A DNA stretch of 64,000 nt, taken from Thermonema rossianum DSM 10300 (GTDB lineage: Bacteria > Bacteroidota > Bacteroidia > Cytophagales > Thermonemataceae). The notes under the pieces were generated by a model that did not search any database, had not been told where the DNA came from, and worked only from the letters and a program-made list of their open reading frames with translations. A program made the position numbers and the translations under genes. This document shows positions 51,270 to 62,171 of the stretch, piece after piece; the first letter of the stretch is position 1, and every line of letters begins with the position of its first letter. Where the stretch lies: assembly GCF_000426825.1 (NCBI RefSeq), contig NZ_KE384579.1:202877-266876 (forward strand), given 5' to 3'.

Positions 51270-53288
51270 ATGAAAACGGAAGTGTTTACGCAGGAAAAAG
51301 AACAAAAAAGCAATGCGCCGGCGCTCTTTTGGGGCAGTCAAAAGCGTTTGTTGCTGCTTTTTGCGCTGGCATTGGGCATATTTGCGGTAGCTCGTTTGGC
51401 ACTGCTTTGGCGCTTCGGGCAAAACCTGGAAGGCTATGAGCAGGATGTCGTGTGGGCTTTTGTAGTGGGGGCGCGCTATGACCTGTTGGTGATTGCTTAC
51501 ATGTTTTTGCCTCTGCTGCTTAGCTCGTGGCTTTATTGGTTTCGTGGCGGCAAGGCAGAAGCTGCTATTCGCCGCTTTCAGCGCTATTATGCAACCTTCA
51601 TACTGTCCGCAGCAGTCCTGGGCTTGCTTATCGACCAAGAGTATTATACCTACTTTCAAAGCCATCTGAATGTTTTTGTGTTTGCTTTTCTTGAAGATGA
51701 CACGGTGAATATTTTGCGTTCGGTATGGTCTGACCACTCACCGGGTCTCTTTTTGAGTTTGTGGCTGCTCATTACCATGGGCTTGGCTTATCTGATGCGG
51801 CGTTGGTTTGCCCGTCCTTGGGTGGTCAGTTGGCAGATGTCCAAGGGGGCAACGGCCTTGTGTCTGCTTTTGTGGCATGGTTTATATTTTGTAGCCTTGC
51901 GCGGTTCATTTACCGAGTTTCCCCTGCTCATCGATGACGCTTCTATTTCTGACAATGGTTTTGTAAACTACCTTACGCCAAACGGTTTTTTTACTTTCAA
52001 AGAGGCATTTAAGGAAAGAAATGACTTGTTTGAGCCCAAGGCTTCCATATGGGAACAGTATGGGTTTTCGGGCAGGGAAGAAGCCCTGAAGGTACTGGGG
52101 CATGAGGACCTGCACAAAAAAACACCTGTTAATGACTTTCTGGCAAAAAATCCGCCCAATGTGGTGTTTATTATCATGGAAAGCATGGGCACCGATTACC
52201 TGCGGCTGCACAGCGAAACATGCAACACCTTGGGAAGCCTTGCTGCTTTGTTGCCGGAAATGTATGTTTTTCTGAACACCACCTCGGCACAAAATGGTAC
52301 CATACCAACAGTAGAAGAGTTGCTGCTGAATACGCCCTTGCATCCCATCACGCAGTCGCGCCACCGTCGTACTTCTTTCGAAAGTTCGGTGGCTTATCCT
52401 TTCAAGCAGAAAGGGTATTTGACGGGCTTTTTGACAAGCGGCAAGCTGGCATGGCAAAACCTGGAAGAGTTTTTACCTTACCAATATTTCGATTTTCAGG
52501 TGGGACGTTCTTTGTTGCGCAAGCGCTATCCGCAAGCCGAAGAAAACGATTGGGGGGTATATGATGAGTTTTTATTCGATTACACGCTTGAAAAACTGCA
52601 GGAGTCGCCCGGCAAGCCCAAGTTCTTTTTCCTGCTGACCACGACCAACCACACACCTTTCCGCCTGCCTTCCACTTATGAACCTTTGCCGGTAAGCATT
52701 CCCGACTCTATTCGCCGTGCGATGTTGACCGAGCCGGATATGGCACAGCGTAGTTTTTACAACTACCAATATGCAGCGCATCAGTTGGGTTTGTTTTTGA
52801 AGCGCCTGAAAGAAAGTGAGGAAGGGAAGCGCACCATCGTGGTCATCACGGGCGACCACAATAACTTGATGGTGATTCCTTATGATGACAGCCGTCTGAT
52901 GGCGAAGCGCAGCGTGCCTATCTTGTTTTACATACCGGAGGCATACCGCCCCAAACAGCCGGTGGATACGGGCGTGCCTGCTTCTCACAAAGATATTTTT
53001 GCCACTATATTTCCACTGGCTTTGTCTGGGGCTGACTACTGGAGCTTAGGCGAAAACCTGTTTGATGCTTCACAGCCCGGACGCTTTTTTGCCTTGAATG
53101 CCGGCACTACTGCCTTTGACAGCCAATATGGCATTGCCGATATCCGGCAACAAAAAACGTTGTACCTGCACAGGCAGCCTACGGGCAAGTGGCAAGCCGG
53201 CGAGCCCCGGCCCGAACACGAACAGCTACGGCGCCGGGCACTGGCTTACGTGGCTTTGTGGCATGACTTCTTTAACAGTCGTTTTTAA
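51270..53288 (+). CDS. LTA-synthase-like membrane sulfatase/phosphotransferase
   Basis: This 672-residue protein has five N-terminal membrane helices (about residues 25-230) and a periplasmic alkaline-phosphatase-fold domain of the LtaS/OpgB type. Visible motifs are FIIMESMGTDYL (metal site), the nucleophile threonine T344 in NGTIPTVEELL, LTTTNHTPF and VITGDHNNLM. Such enzymes transfer phosphoglycerol or phosphoethanolamine to membrane or periplasmic glycans; in Bacteroidota a modification of lipopolysaccharide or glycolipid is likely. The start is ATG 51270. It has a terminator on each side, so it is a single-gene unit next to the Kdo operon. Confidence 0.9.
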   Translation: MKTEVFTQEKEQKSNAPALFWGSQKRLLLLFALALGIFAVARLALLWRFGQNLEGYEQDVVWAFVVGARYDLLVIAYMFLPLLLSSWLYWFRGGKAEAAIRRFQRYYATFILSAAVLGLLIDQEYYTYFQSHLNVFVFAFLEDDTVNILRSVWSDHSPGLFLSLWLLITMGLAYLMRRWFARPWVVSWQMSKGATALCLLLWHGLYFVALRGSFTEFPLLIDDASISDNGFVNYLTPNGFFTFKEAFKERNDLFEPKASIWEQYGFSGREEALKVLGHEDLHKKTPVNDFLAKNPPNVVFIIMESMGTDYLRLHSETCNTLGSLAALLPEMYVFLNTTSAQNGTIPTVEELLLNTPLHPITQSRHRRTSFESSVAYPFKQKGYLTGFLTSGKLAWQNLEEFLPYQYFDFQVGRSLLRKRYPQAEENDWGVYDEFLFDYTLEKLQESPGKPKFFFLLTTTNHTPFRLPSTYEPLPVSIPDSIRRAMLTEPDMAQRSFYNYQYAAHQLGLFLKRLKESEEGKRTIVVITGDHNNLMVIPYDDSRLMAKRSVPILFYIPEAYRPKQPVDTGVPASHKDIFATIFPLALSGADYWSLGENLFDASQPGRFFALNAGTTAFDSQYGIADIRQQKTLYLHRQPTGKWQAGEPRPEHEQLRRRALAYVALWHDFFNSRF

Positions 53289-53292
53289 GTGC

Positions 53293-53326
53293 AAAAACCT
53301 TCTCTTTCCGAAAGAGAAGGTTTTTT
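53293..53326 (+). terminator. Strong Rho-independent terminator after the sulfatase gene
   Basis: A perfect 15-bp stem (AAAAACCTTCTCTTT with its complement) around a CCG loop, ending in a T-run, starts 4 bases after the stop codon. The A-tract on the left would let it act on minus-strand transcripts too. Confidence 0.95.
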
Positions 53327-53427
53327 ATGTATCCGGCGGGTGCTTTTTACCGGTATATGCATGCTTTTGCCTAAATTATTCTTTGTGCTTTGCAAGCTGT
53401 ATTTGGAATGTAAAAAATATCTGCTTT

Positions 53428-54873
53428 ATGTCTTTGAAATACAGGGAATTGAAAAGAGAAGCCTTGCACTTGTTGCGTGGGCCTTCTTTTGTAATGATTT
53501 TTTTATTGACAAGCATAGCAGCAGCGGTAGTTTATACAATGCGCGGCACTTTTTTGATTTATGCTACCGTGCAGGTGTTTCACGACATGATGAATCTGCT
53601 TATAGGTTTGTTGGCGGGTATTGTGGTTACCACCTATTCCATCACGATAGTGGCACTGCAGCTTACCTCAACACAGTTCTCGCCACGGGTCATACGCCAT
53701 TTGCTTTCGCAAGACTTGTACACACAAATTACCTTGGGCAGCTTTCTAAGCTGGATAATCTTTTGTTTGATTATTAAGTTCTGGATTTTATCCCCTTTGC
53801 CATTTGATGCCCCGCCGGGCTACACCGCTATTTTATGGATAAACGCGGCTATTTACGGTGCCTTTTTTCTCTTGGCAGTTCTTTTGCCCCATTTTATTTT
53901 GACCATTGCGCAAAATATCAATGCCGCTCATATTATTCGTAAAATCGCTTTGCATACATTGGACGTAGTGGCAGAAGAGGCGCAAGCATGGGAACAAATG
54001 GAAAAGGCAGAGGCGCCCGCGGCATCGGAAAATGATTGTTATGTGAAAAGTAAGCGCTTTGGGTATATACAAGAAATCGACTATGAAGCCATACGTCATT
54101 GGTTGCGCCGGCATCCCGGGGTTTTATTTGTGGAGCAAAGCCGTAGTGTAGGCGCTTTTTTAACAGCCGGTGCGCCTATTTTTCGTTTTCGTTTATCCGC
54201 TACGCTTGCTGAAGCGCAACGCCATCAATTGATGCAAAAAACCGGGCATTTTTTGCAGCGCTGCTATTCGGTAGGGCAATTCCGCAGCTTTCGCCAAGAT
54301 GTGCACTTTGGCATTCGCCAGATTGTCGATATTGCCATCCGGGCAATATCGCCGGCAGTCAATGATCCTACCACTGCCATCAACTGCTTGGATTATTTGG
54401 GTCAGTTGGTGCTTTCGCTTACCGAATATCGCATGCCCACGGGGCGCGTGAACCGTTATCGCAACGAACCGCTTTATGTGCGCACCGTTACTTTCGATCA
54501 GATAGTGAGTCAGGCTTTTGACCAAATTTATCACTTTGGGCGTCATGACTACGCCGTGCTTAGCCGCACCTTCAGCTTGTTGAATACCTGTGTGCGGGCA
54601 GTATCGAAGCAGGAGCATCTGTATGTGCTGGGCGATGAAATCGGTGAGTTTGTAGAAGACCTGCTTCAGCAAATAGAGATGGAGACAATACAAGCCCACG
54701 TAAGCCAGGTGCAACTGGCACGCTTGGCAGGCATTGCCCGGCGCACCTGTGACGACTGGTTGGCAAAGACCGAAGAGTTTGCGGAGATGGGCAACAAGAT
54801 GCGTCTGCTTCATGAAAAAATACAAAACGACAGCCGGCAGCTGCGGGCTCTGCATGATGCCTTAAACAGCTGA
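53428..54873 (+). CDS. DUF2254 predicted membrane protein
   Basis: This 481-residue protein has four N-terminal membrane helices (about 15-150; includes FVMIFLLTSIAAAVVYTM and LIGLLAGIVVTTYSITIVALQLTSTQFSPRVI, the family's best-conserved stretch). A cytoplasmic part follows with FGIRQIVDIAIRAISPAVNDPTTAINCLDYL, also characteristic of DUF2254. Function unknown. I started at ATG 53428: the open frame continues upstream, but that part runs through the preceding gene and its terminator. Confidence 0.9.
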   Translation: MSLKYRELKREALHLLRGPSFVMIFLLTSIAAAVVYTMRGTFLIYATVQVFHDMMNLLIGLLAGIVVTTYSITIVALQLTSTQFSPRVIRHLLSQDLYTQITLGSFLSWIIFCLIIKFWILSPLPFDAPPGYTAILWINAAIYGAFFLLAVLLPHFILTIAQNINAAHIIRKIALHTLDVVAEEAQAWEQMEKAEAPAASENDCYVKSKRFGYIQEIDYEAIRHWLRRHPGVLFVEQSRSVGAFLTAGAPIFRFRLSATLAEAQRHQLMQKTGHFLQRCYSVGQFRSFRQDVHFGIRQIVDIAIRAISPAVNDPTTAINCLDYLGQLVLSLTEYRMPTGRVNRYRNEPLYVRTVTFDQIVSQAFDQIYHFGRHDYAVLSRTFSLLNTCVRAVSKQEHLYVLGDEIGEFVEDLLQQIEMETIQAHVSQVQLARLAGIARRTCDDWLAKTEEFAEMGNKMRLLHEKIQNDSRQLRALHDALNS

Positions 54874-54902
54874 AAAAGCTTTCAAAATCCCTGTTTTTTT
54901 GC

Positions 54903-54910
54903 TATCTTTA
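54903..54910 (+). promoter_or_regulatory. Possible -7 element (TATCTTTA) for gyrB
   Basis: One mismatch from TAnnTTTG (final A), 70 bases before the gyrB start codon, in the 107-base gap after the DUF2254 gene. Confidence 0.4.
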
Positions 54911-54968
54911 CATGTTTCAAAACCTTGCCTGCAGGGCAGGTTTCTATTGTGGATTTTGTGTTTTTTAG

Positions 54969-56957
<1,989 letters not shown>

Positions 56958-56986
56958 ACATGAATAATGGAAAGCAATAAAACACA

Positions 56987-57021
56987 AAGCCCCTTCCGGT
57001 TTAAGGAGGGGCTTCTTTTTT
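56987..57021 (+). terminator. Rho-independent terminator after gyrB
   Basis: AAGCCCCTTCC pairs with GGAGGGGCTT (one bulged T) around a short loop, followed by a T-run, 29 bases after the gyrB stop. Confidence 0.85.
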
Positions 57022-57091
57022 ATTAAGGAACCAAATGGTTATTTTTAAGTTTTACACATTGGGTAAAAGCAGATAGACAGGAGACGCAATT

Positions 57092-59134
57092 ATGAGCAAA
57101 TTTGAATTGGTAGCACCTTTTCAGCCTACGGGCGACCAACCGGAGGCCATCCGTCAATTGGTGGAGGGCATACGCCGGGGCGAAAAGGCGCAAACATTGT
57201 TGGGCGTAACCGGCTCGGGCAAGACTTTTACCATCGCCAATGTGATTGCGCAGCTCAACAAACCTACGCTTATCATCAGCCATAATAAAACCTTGGCAGC
57301 CCAATTGTATGGCGAATTCAAGCAGTTTTTTCCGAACAATGCCGTAGAATATTTCATTTCCTACTACGATTATTATCAGCCGGAGGCTTATATTGCCACC
57401 ACCGATACCTACATAGAAAAAGAGCTTGCCATCAATGAGGAGATCGAGAAGTTGCGCTTGCGGGCAACTTCTGCTTTGCTGTCGGGGCGCAACGATGTGA
57501 TAGTCGTGGCTTCGGTGTCGTGTATTTATGGTATGGGTAATCCCGATGAGTTTGCCCGCAGCACCATTCACCTCAAAAGGGGGCAGACGTGCGACATGCG
57601 CGACTTTCTCTTCTCTTTGGTTGATATCATGTATCACCGCACTGAAGGCGATTTTGTGCGGGGCAGCTTTCGTGTGAAGGGCGACACGGTGGATGTGTTC
57701 CCTGCCTATGCCGACTGGGCGTACCGTATCAGCTTCTTCGATGATGAAATCGACGAAATCAGCCGCATAGAACCTGAATCAGGAAAAAAGATCAGCACGG
57801 AAGAATATATCCGCATTTTTCCTGCCAACTTGTTTATTACGGGCAAAGAGGTGCTGGATATGGCAATGCGCGAAATAGAGGAAGATTTGGAAAAGCAGGT
57901 GGCTTTTTTAGAAAAAGAAGGGAAAAGCGAGGAAGCCCGCCGTCTGAAGGAACGTACCCTCTTTGACCTGGAGATGATGGCTGAGCTGGGCTATTGTTCA
58001 GGCATAGAGAACTACTCGCGCTATTTCGACCGCCGGCAACCGGGACAACGCCCCTTCTGTCTGCTCGATTACTTCCCCGATGATTATTTAATGGTGATAG
58101 ATGAAAGCCACGTGACCATTCCTCAAATACGGGGCATGTACAACGGTGACCGGGCGCGTAAGTTGTCATTGGTAGAGCATGGGTTTCGTTTACCGGCGGC
58201 ATTAGATAACCGCCCCTTGCGTTTTGAAGAGTTTGAGTCGTTGATTCATCAGGTGATTTTTATGAGTGCTACGCCGGCTGCTTATGAGCTGGAGCAGTCG
58301 GGGGGAGCAGTAGTAGAGCAGGTGGTGCGCCCGACCGGCTTGCTGGACCCGCTGATTGAAGTGCGTCCTACGCTGAACCAAATCGACGACCTGCTGGATG
58401 AAATATCGATGACCATTGAGCGGGGGGAACGTGTGATGATTACGACGCTCACCAAGCGCATGGCCGAAGAGCTTAGTCGCTATTTGGACAGGATAGGCAT
58501 CCGGGCGCGTTATATTCACTCGGAGTTGGATGCCCTGGAGCGGGTAGAGGTACTGCGCGATTTGCGCCTGGGCGAGTTCGATGTGCTGGTAGGGGTGAAC
58601 CTGCTGCGCGAAGGCTTGGACTTGCCCGAAGTGTCTTTGGTAGCCATCATGGATGCCGACAAGGAGGGCTTTTTGCGCGATGAGCGTTCTTTGATTCAGA
58701 CCATCGGGCGGGCTGCCCGCAATGCCAACGGGCGGGTGTTGATGTATGCCGATCGCATCACGAAGTCGATGCAAAAAGCAATTGAGGAAACCAACCGGCG
58801 GCGTGCCAAGCAGGAAGCATATAACCGTGAGCGGGGCATTGTGCCCAAGACGGTGCTCAAGTCAAAAGAGGCTATTTTGGAGCGCAGCCGCCTGACCGGG
58901 CAAGAGAGCAAAGAAAAGCAGGGCTACAAAACAGATAAGCGGGGAGGTCACAAGCAGGTAGCCGAGCCGGCACAAGCCTACCACAGCATGGATGCTGCGG
59001 CGCTTAAGGCGCGTATCAAAGAAGTGCAAGCAGCCATGGAGGCAGCTGCCAAAGACTTGGATTTTATACAAGCGGCCGCCCTGCGCGATGAGCTGTTGGC
59101 GCTTAAAGAACAGTTGAAAAAGGTAGAGCGGTAA
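57092..59134 (+). CDS. uvrB: Excinuclease ABC subunit B
   Basis: UvrB is the damage-verifying helicase-like subunit of nucleotide excision repair. The 680-residue protein has Walker A GVTGSGKTFT (38-47), the beta-hairpin region YYDYYQPEAYIATTDTYIEKE, Walker B MVIDESHVTIPQ, the SF2 motifs VGVNLLREGLDLPEVSLV and QTIGRAARNANGRV, and a C-terminal UVR (UvrC-binding) motif (residues about 640-675, AALRDELLALKEQL). Everything essential is present. The rffA-type gene starts 4 bases downstream. Confidence 0.97.
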   Translation: MSKFELVAPFQPTGDQPEAIRQLVEGIRRGEKAQTLLGVTGSGKTFTIANVIAQLNKPTLIISHNKTLAAQLYGEFKQFFPNNAVEYFISYYDYYQPEAYIATTDTYIEKELAINEEIEKLRLRATSALLSGRNDVIVVASVSCIYGMGNPDEFARSTIHLKRGQTCDMRDFLFSLVDIMYHRTEGDFVRGSFRVKGDTVDVFPAYADWAYRISFFDDEIDEISRIEPESGKKISTEEYIRIFPANLFITGKEVLDMAMREIEEDLEKQVAFLEKEGKSEEARRLKERTLFDLEMMAELGYCSGIENYSRYFDRRQPGQRPFCLLDYFPDDYLMVIDESHVTIPQIRGMYNGDRARKLSLVEHGFRLPAALDNRPLRFEEFESLIHQVIFMSATPAAYELEQSGGAVVEQVVRPTGLLDPLIEVRPTLNQIDDLLDEISMTIERGERVMITTLTKRMAEELSRYLDRIGIRARYIHSELDALERVEVLRDLRLGEFDVLVGVNLLREGLDLPEVSLVAIMDADKEGFLRDERSLIQTIGRAARNANGRVLMYADRITKSMQKAIEETNRRRAKQEAYNRERGIVPKTVLKSKEAILERSRLTGQESKEKQGYKTDKRGGHKQVAEPAQAYHSMDAAALKARIKEVQAAMEAAAKDLDFIQAAALRDELLALKEQLKKVER

Positions 59135-59138
59135 ATCC

Positions 59139-60323
59139 ATGCGTATCAATCCGGAAGACTATCATGTTGTATTTAACAAGCCTTACCTTACAGGTAAGGA
59201 AGCCCTTTATATTGAGCAAGCGGCAAAAAGGTGGGGGCATCTTTCCGGTAATGGCAAATACACGCGCCTGTGTCAGCGCTTTTTTGAGGAGCGCTATGGC
59301 TTTCGCCGCTGCCTGCTGACCACTTCTTGCACGGATGCGCTCGAAATGGCTGCCCTGTTGCTAAACATTCAGCCCGGCGACGAGGTGATTATGCCTTCCT
59401 ATACTTTTGTGAGCACAGCCAATGCTTTTGTACTGCGTGGCGCCAAAATCATATTTGTCGACAGCCAGCCTTGGCATCCTAATATGGATGCGCACAGCAT
59501 AGAAGCGCTGATAACACCACGAACTAAAGCCATTGTGGTGGTGCATTATGCAGGCATGGCCAACGACATGAAAACAATCTTACAAATAGCCGGACGTCAT
59601 GGTTTATATGTGGTAGAAGATGCCGCACAAGCCATTGACAGCTATCATAAGGAAGGGAACCGCCGCTTGCCTTTGGGCAGTTTGGGGCATTTGGCTGCTT
59701 TTTCTTTTCATGAAACCAAAAACATCATTGCCGGAGAGGGGGGAATGCTGGTAATAAACGCCCCTTCCATGGAAGCACGTGCCGAAATACTTTGGGAGAA
59801 AGGAACCAACCGCAGTGCTTTCTTCAGAGGCGAGGTGGATAAATACAATTGGGTAGATGTAGGTTCGTCTTTTTTGCCTTCCGAAATCATAGCCGCCTTT
59901 TTGTATGCACAGCTCGAACATTTGGAGGCCATACAGCAGCGCCGTCTGAACTTGTGGAACTACTACTACCAAGGGCTGAAACCATTGGCAGAAGCCGGCT
60001 TTATAGATTTACCCACGATACCGGCCTATGCCACCAACAATGCCCATATGTTTTACATTGTTTGCCGTAGTTTGGAAGAACGTAGCCGGCTAATAGATTA
60101 CCTGAAACGGCACGGTATCCTGGCTGTTTTTCATTATCAACCGTTGCACGACTCGCCTTTTTATAGAGAGAAGCACGACGGGCGCCCCTTGCCCAATTGC
60201 CGCCGTTTTGCCGATTGTTTATTGCGCCTGCCGCTGTTTTATGAGTTGACTCACACCCAGCAAGACTATATCATAGCTACGATAGAGGCTTTTTATAGAC
60301 CTCAAAAAGGAAAAAAGCCGTAG
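59139..60323 (+). CDS. rffA: dTDP-4-amino-4,6-dideoxygalactose transaminase (WecE/RffA-type aminotransferase)
   Basis: This PLP enzyme of the DegT/DnrJ/EryC1/StrS family makes dTDP-4-amino-4,6-dideoxy-D-galactose (Fuc4N precursor) from the 4-keto sugar. The 394-residue protein has TTSCTDALEMAALLL, MPSYTFVSTANAFVLRG, VVEDAAQAID and the PLP lysine K194 in FHETKNIIAGEGG. The HETKN pattern is typical of WecE. It implies a 4-amino-deoxysugar in a surface glycan, although the partner genes (dTDP-sugar synthesis, N-acetyltransferase) are not here. The gene abuts uvrB, and its last codons overlap the terminator of the convergent tRNA-Ser. Confidence 0.92.
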   Translation: MRINPEDYHVVFNKPYLTGKEALYIEQAAKRWGHLSGNGKYTRLCQRFFEERYGFRRCLLTTSCTDALEMAALLLNIQPGDEVIMPSYTFVSTANAFVLRGAKIIFVDSQPWHPNMDAHSIEALITPRTKAIVVVHYAGMANDMKTILQIAGRHGLYVVEDAAQAIDSYHKEGNRRLPLGSLGHLAAFSFHETKNIIAGEGGMLVINAPSMEARAEILWEKGTNRSAFFRGEVDKYNWVDVGSSFLPSEIIAAFLYAQLEHLEAIQQRRLNLWNYYYQGLKPLAEAGFIDLPTIPAYATNNAHMFYIVCRSLEERSRLIDYLKRHGILAVFHYQPLHDSPFYREKHDGRPLPNCRRFADCLLRLPLFYELTHTQQDYIIATIEAFYRPQKGKKP

Positions 60324-60339
60324 CGTGCGCCACGGCTTA
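60309..60339 (-). terminator. Rho-independent terminator of tRNA-Ser
   Basis: On the minus strand AAGCCGTGGC pairs with GCTACGGCTT (one G-U) around GCAC, followed by six T. It overlaps the last codons and stop of the rffA-type gene. Confidence 0.85.
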
Positions 60340-60345
60340 CATGAG

Positions 60346-60434
60346 CGGAGACGGAGGGATTCGAACCCTCGGTACCCGTTAGAGGGTACACTTGATTTCG
60401 AGTCAAGCCCGTTCGACCACTCCGGCACGTCTCC
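60346..60434 (-). tRNA. tRNA-Ser (anticodon CGA), CCA not encoded
   Basis: A class II cloverleaf folds on the minus strand: acceptor GGAGACG/CGTCTCC, anticodon stem CTTGA/TCAAG with loop CTCGAAA (anticodon CGA, reading UCG), a long variable arm (GTACCC/GGGTAC region) as in serine tRNAs, and T arm GAGGG-TTCGAAT-CCCTC. The discriminator is G as expected for serine. The 3' flank reads CTC, so CCA must be added after transcription. Confidence 0.97.
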
Positions 60435-60439
60435 ACCTG

Positions 60440-60470
60440 CAAAGGTAATAGATGCCTTTTGAACTTACAA
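60440..60470 (-). promoter_or_regulatory. tRNA-Ser promoter (TTG-N20-TACCTTTG)
   Basis: On the minus strand TTG (60468-60470) and TACCTTTG (60440-60447) are separated by 20 bases. The -7 element ends only 5 bases before the mature tRNA 5' end, so the primary transcript should begin at or next to it. Confidence 0.75.
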
Positions 60471-60473
60471 TAC

Positions 60474-61289
60474 CTATGGCAGTGAATTTTTGAAATCCTG
60501 ATAAGAAGAGATGGTTGCCGGACGGTTGTCGCAAGATAAAGCAGCCGCCTTATCATTGATATTTTGCACACGCTCGCAGGGGTCAGGGTGGGTGCTGGTC
60601 CAGGTAAGACCGCCGCATTTGCCCTCTGCCTGAAGTTTTTCAAAGAAGCCAGCAGCGCCATCACACTGGTAGGAGGTGCTGTTGAGGTAGATAACCGAAT
60701 ACTCATCGGCTTCGCGTTCCATATCGCGGCTGAAGCTTAGCCCTGCCAAGCCCAACGCCAGCTGTTTGGTAATTTGTGTGAGTTGTGAACCGCCGCTTCC
60801 CAATACGATATCCAATAAGATGGCTACGCCATAAACACGTTCGAGGTTGCGGGCACTGTGGCGCCGGTCGGAGTGAGCAATTTCGTGTCCCAAGACACCG
60901 GCCAGTTGGTCGGCAGAATCCAAATATTTAATAAGGTCCACATAAACAAAGATATAGCCGCCCGGCGTGGCAAAGGCATTCAATACACCCGGCTTGTGTA
61001 TGATGCGCACTTCCCAGGCAAACTCGTCTTTGTAGCGCACATCGGGCGAAGCCAGAATGCTGTTTACCAGATTGTCGAGATAGGCATAGGCTTGCGGGTA
61101 TTGCGAGCGGTCAAGCACTTCGCCGTATTCCTGCGGGTTACTGAGTACCTCATCCCGCACTTGCTGCCCCAGCTGTATTTCATCCTGAAGAGAGAATAAA
61201 ATGGGGTTCCCTTTTTTACAGCTGTTGAAGCTGAAAAGCACCAAAAGCAATAAGGTGCTGCGTAAAACATAGCGACGAATTGTAGGCAT
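60474..61289 (-). CDS. M48-family metallopeptidase lipoprotein
   Basis: This 271-residue zinc peptidase probably works in periplasmic protein quality control (BepA/LoiP-like). A lipobox signal peptide (FNSC, C24) is followed by the zinc motif GHEIAHSDRRHS (H135, E136, H139) and the third-ligand segment SRDMEREADEYSV. The family's TSTHPDPCERVQNI motif is near the C-terminus. There is no TPR extension, unlike BepA. The gene ends only 3 bases from the tRNA-Ser promoter's -33 element, so transcription from it would run into the tRNA. Confidence 0.92.
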   Translation of the reverse strand: MPTIRRYVLRSTLLLLVLFSFNSCKKGNPILFSLQDEIQLGQQVRDEVLSNPQEYGEVLDRSQYPQAYAYLDNLVNSILASPDVRYKDEFAWEVRIIHKPGVLNAFATPGGYIFVYVDLIKYLDSADQLAGVLGHEIAHSDRRHSARNLERVYGVAILLDIVLGSGGSQLTQITKQLALGLAGLSFSRDMEREADEYSVIYLNSTSYQCDGAAGFFEKLQAEGKCGGLTWTSTHPDPCERVQNINDKAAALSCDNRPATISSYQDFKNSLP

Positions 61290-61342
61290 AGCGTTTTCAG
61301 TTTTGATTTTAAGTTTTCGCTTATCTTGCTTTTTCGCAAATA

Positions 61343-62158
61343 TTATTCCTTTCGAATATAAATTTTATGCTTGGGGTAGAGCAATTCGAAGTAGTCCTCA
61401 TGGTTTTGGGGCAGACTGTCGTAGTAGCCCATGATAAGCAGACCTTCGGGGCTGCTGTGCTCGTAAAATGTTTTTAACACGCGCATCTTGAGTACCGGGT
61501 CGAAGTAAATGAATACGTTACGGCAAAAGATAATATCGAACTGGCCTTCGACAGGGTCTTGTATGAGATTATGTTGGCGAAATTCCAAACGGGCTGCTTC
61601 CTGTTGTATCTTGTCGAAAACAATATGTTTTTCTGACAGGCTACAGTAGCGGCGAATATCATGAATGCCCCCGGCAATAAAATAGTTTTGCTGAAACTGT
61701 TCCGATGCTTTGATGCTGTATTTGCCCTGCTGGGCTATTTCAAGCGCTTTGGGGTTGATGTCGGTAGCAAGGATATGGGATTTCTGCAAGAGATTCATTT
61801 CTTTAAGCAGAATCATGAAAGAATACACTTCTTCGCCTGTGGCGCATCCGGCATGCCAGATATGAATTTGTTGCTTGTCGAAAAGCAAAGGAAGGATTTT
61901 GCGCCGTAAAAACTTCCACAGGTCAGCGTTACGAAAAGGTTCAGTCAAGTTGACGGCGATGGCATCGATGAGGTCGTGGATGAAATGCGGCTCGTAAAGC
62001 ATCTTACGCCACAGGTCCACGGCACCGTTCAGCTTGAACGTATGCATGGCCTTGCTTAAACGCCGCCTCAGCGAACTGCGCTCGTAGTTGCTGAAGTCCA
62101 GCCGGTAACGCTGATAAATAGCTTCTATGATGGCCTCTACTTCTTCTTCTTTCAGCAT
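61343..62158 (-). CDS. cheR: CheR-type protein-glutamate O-methyltransferase
   Basis: CheR enzymes methylate glutamates of chemoreceptors with SAM. The 271-residue protein has the helical N-terminal domain (YRLDFSNYERSSLRRRLSKAM), the NLTEPFRNADLW segment (normally NxTxFFR; here Pro replaces the first Phe), SAM-binding IWHAGCATGEEVYSF, ATDINPKAL, and DIIFCRNVFIYFD. There is no chemoreceptor with methylation helices in view. The gene follows a GAF/PAS protein with a 13-base gap. A role in a non-flagellar sensory pathway of the CheB/CheR-PAS type common in Bacteroidota is plausible. Confidence 0.92.
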   Translation of the reverse strand: MLKEEEVEAIIEAIYQRYRLDFSNYERSSLRRRLSKAMHTFKLNGAVDLWRKMLYEPHFIHDLIDAIAVNLTEPFRNADLWKFLRRKILPLLFDKQQIHIWHAGCATGEEVYSFMILLKEMNLLQKSHILATDINPKALEIAQQGKYSIKASEQFQQNYFIAGGIHDIRRYCSLSEKHIVFDKIQQEAARLEFRQHNLIQDPVEGQFDIIFCRNVFIYFDPVLKMRVLKTFYEHSSPEGLLIMGYYDSLPQNHEDYFELLYPKHKIYIRKE

Positions 62159-62171
62159 GCAAGCCTTGTTT

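Noticed and set aside
53098-53427. Extended N-terminus of the DUF2254 protein
   Set aside because: The open frame runs through the end of the sulfatase gene and its strong terminator.
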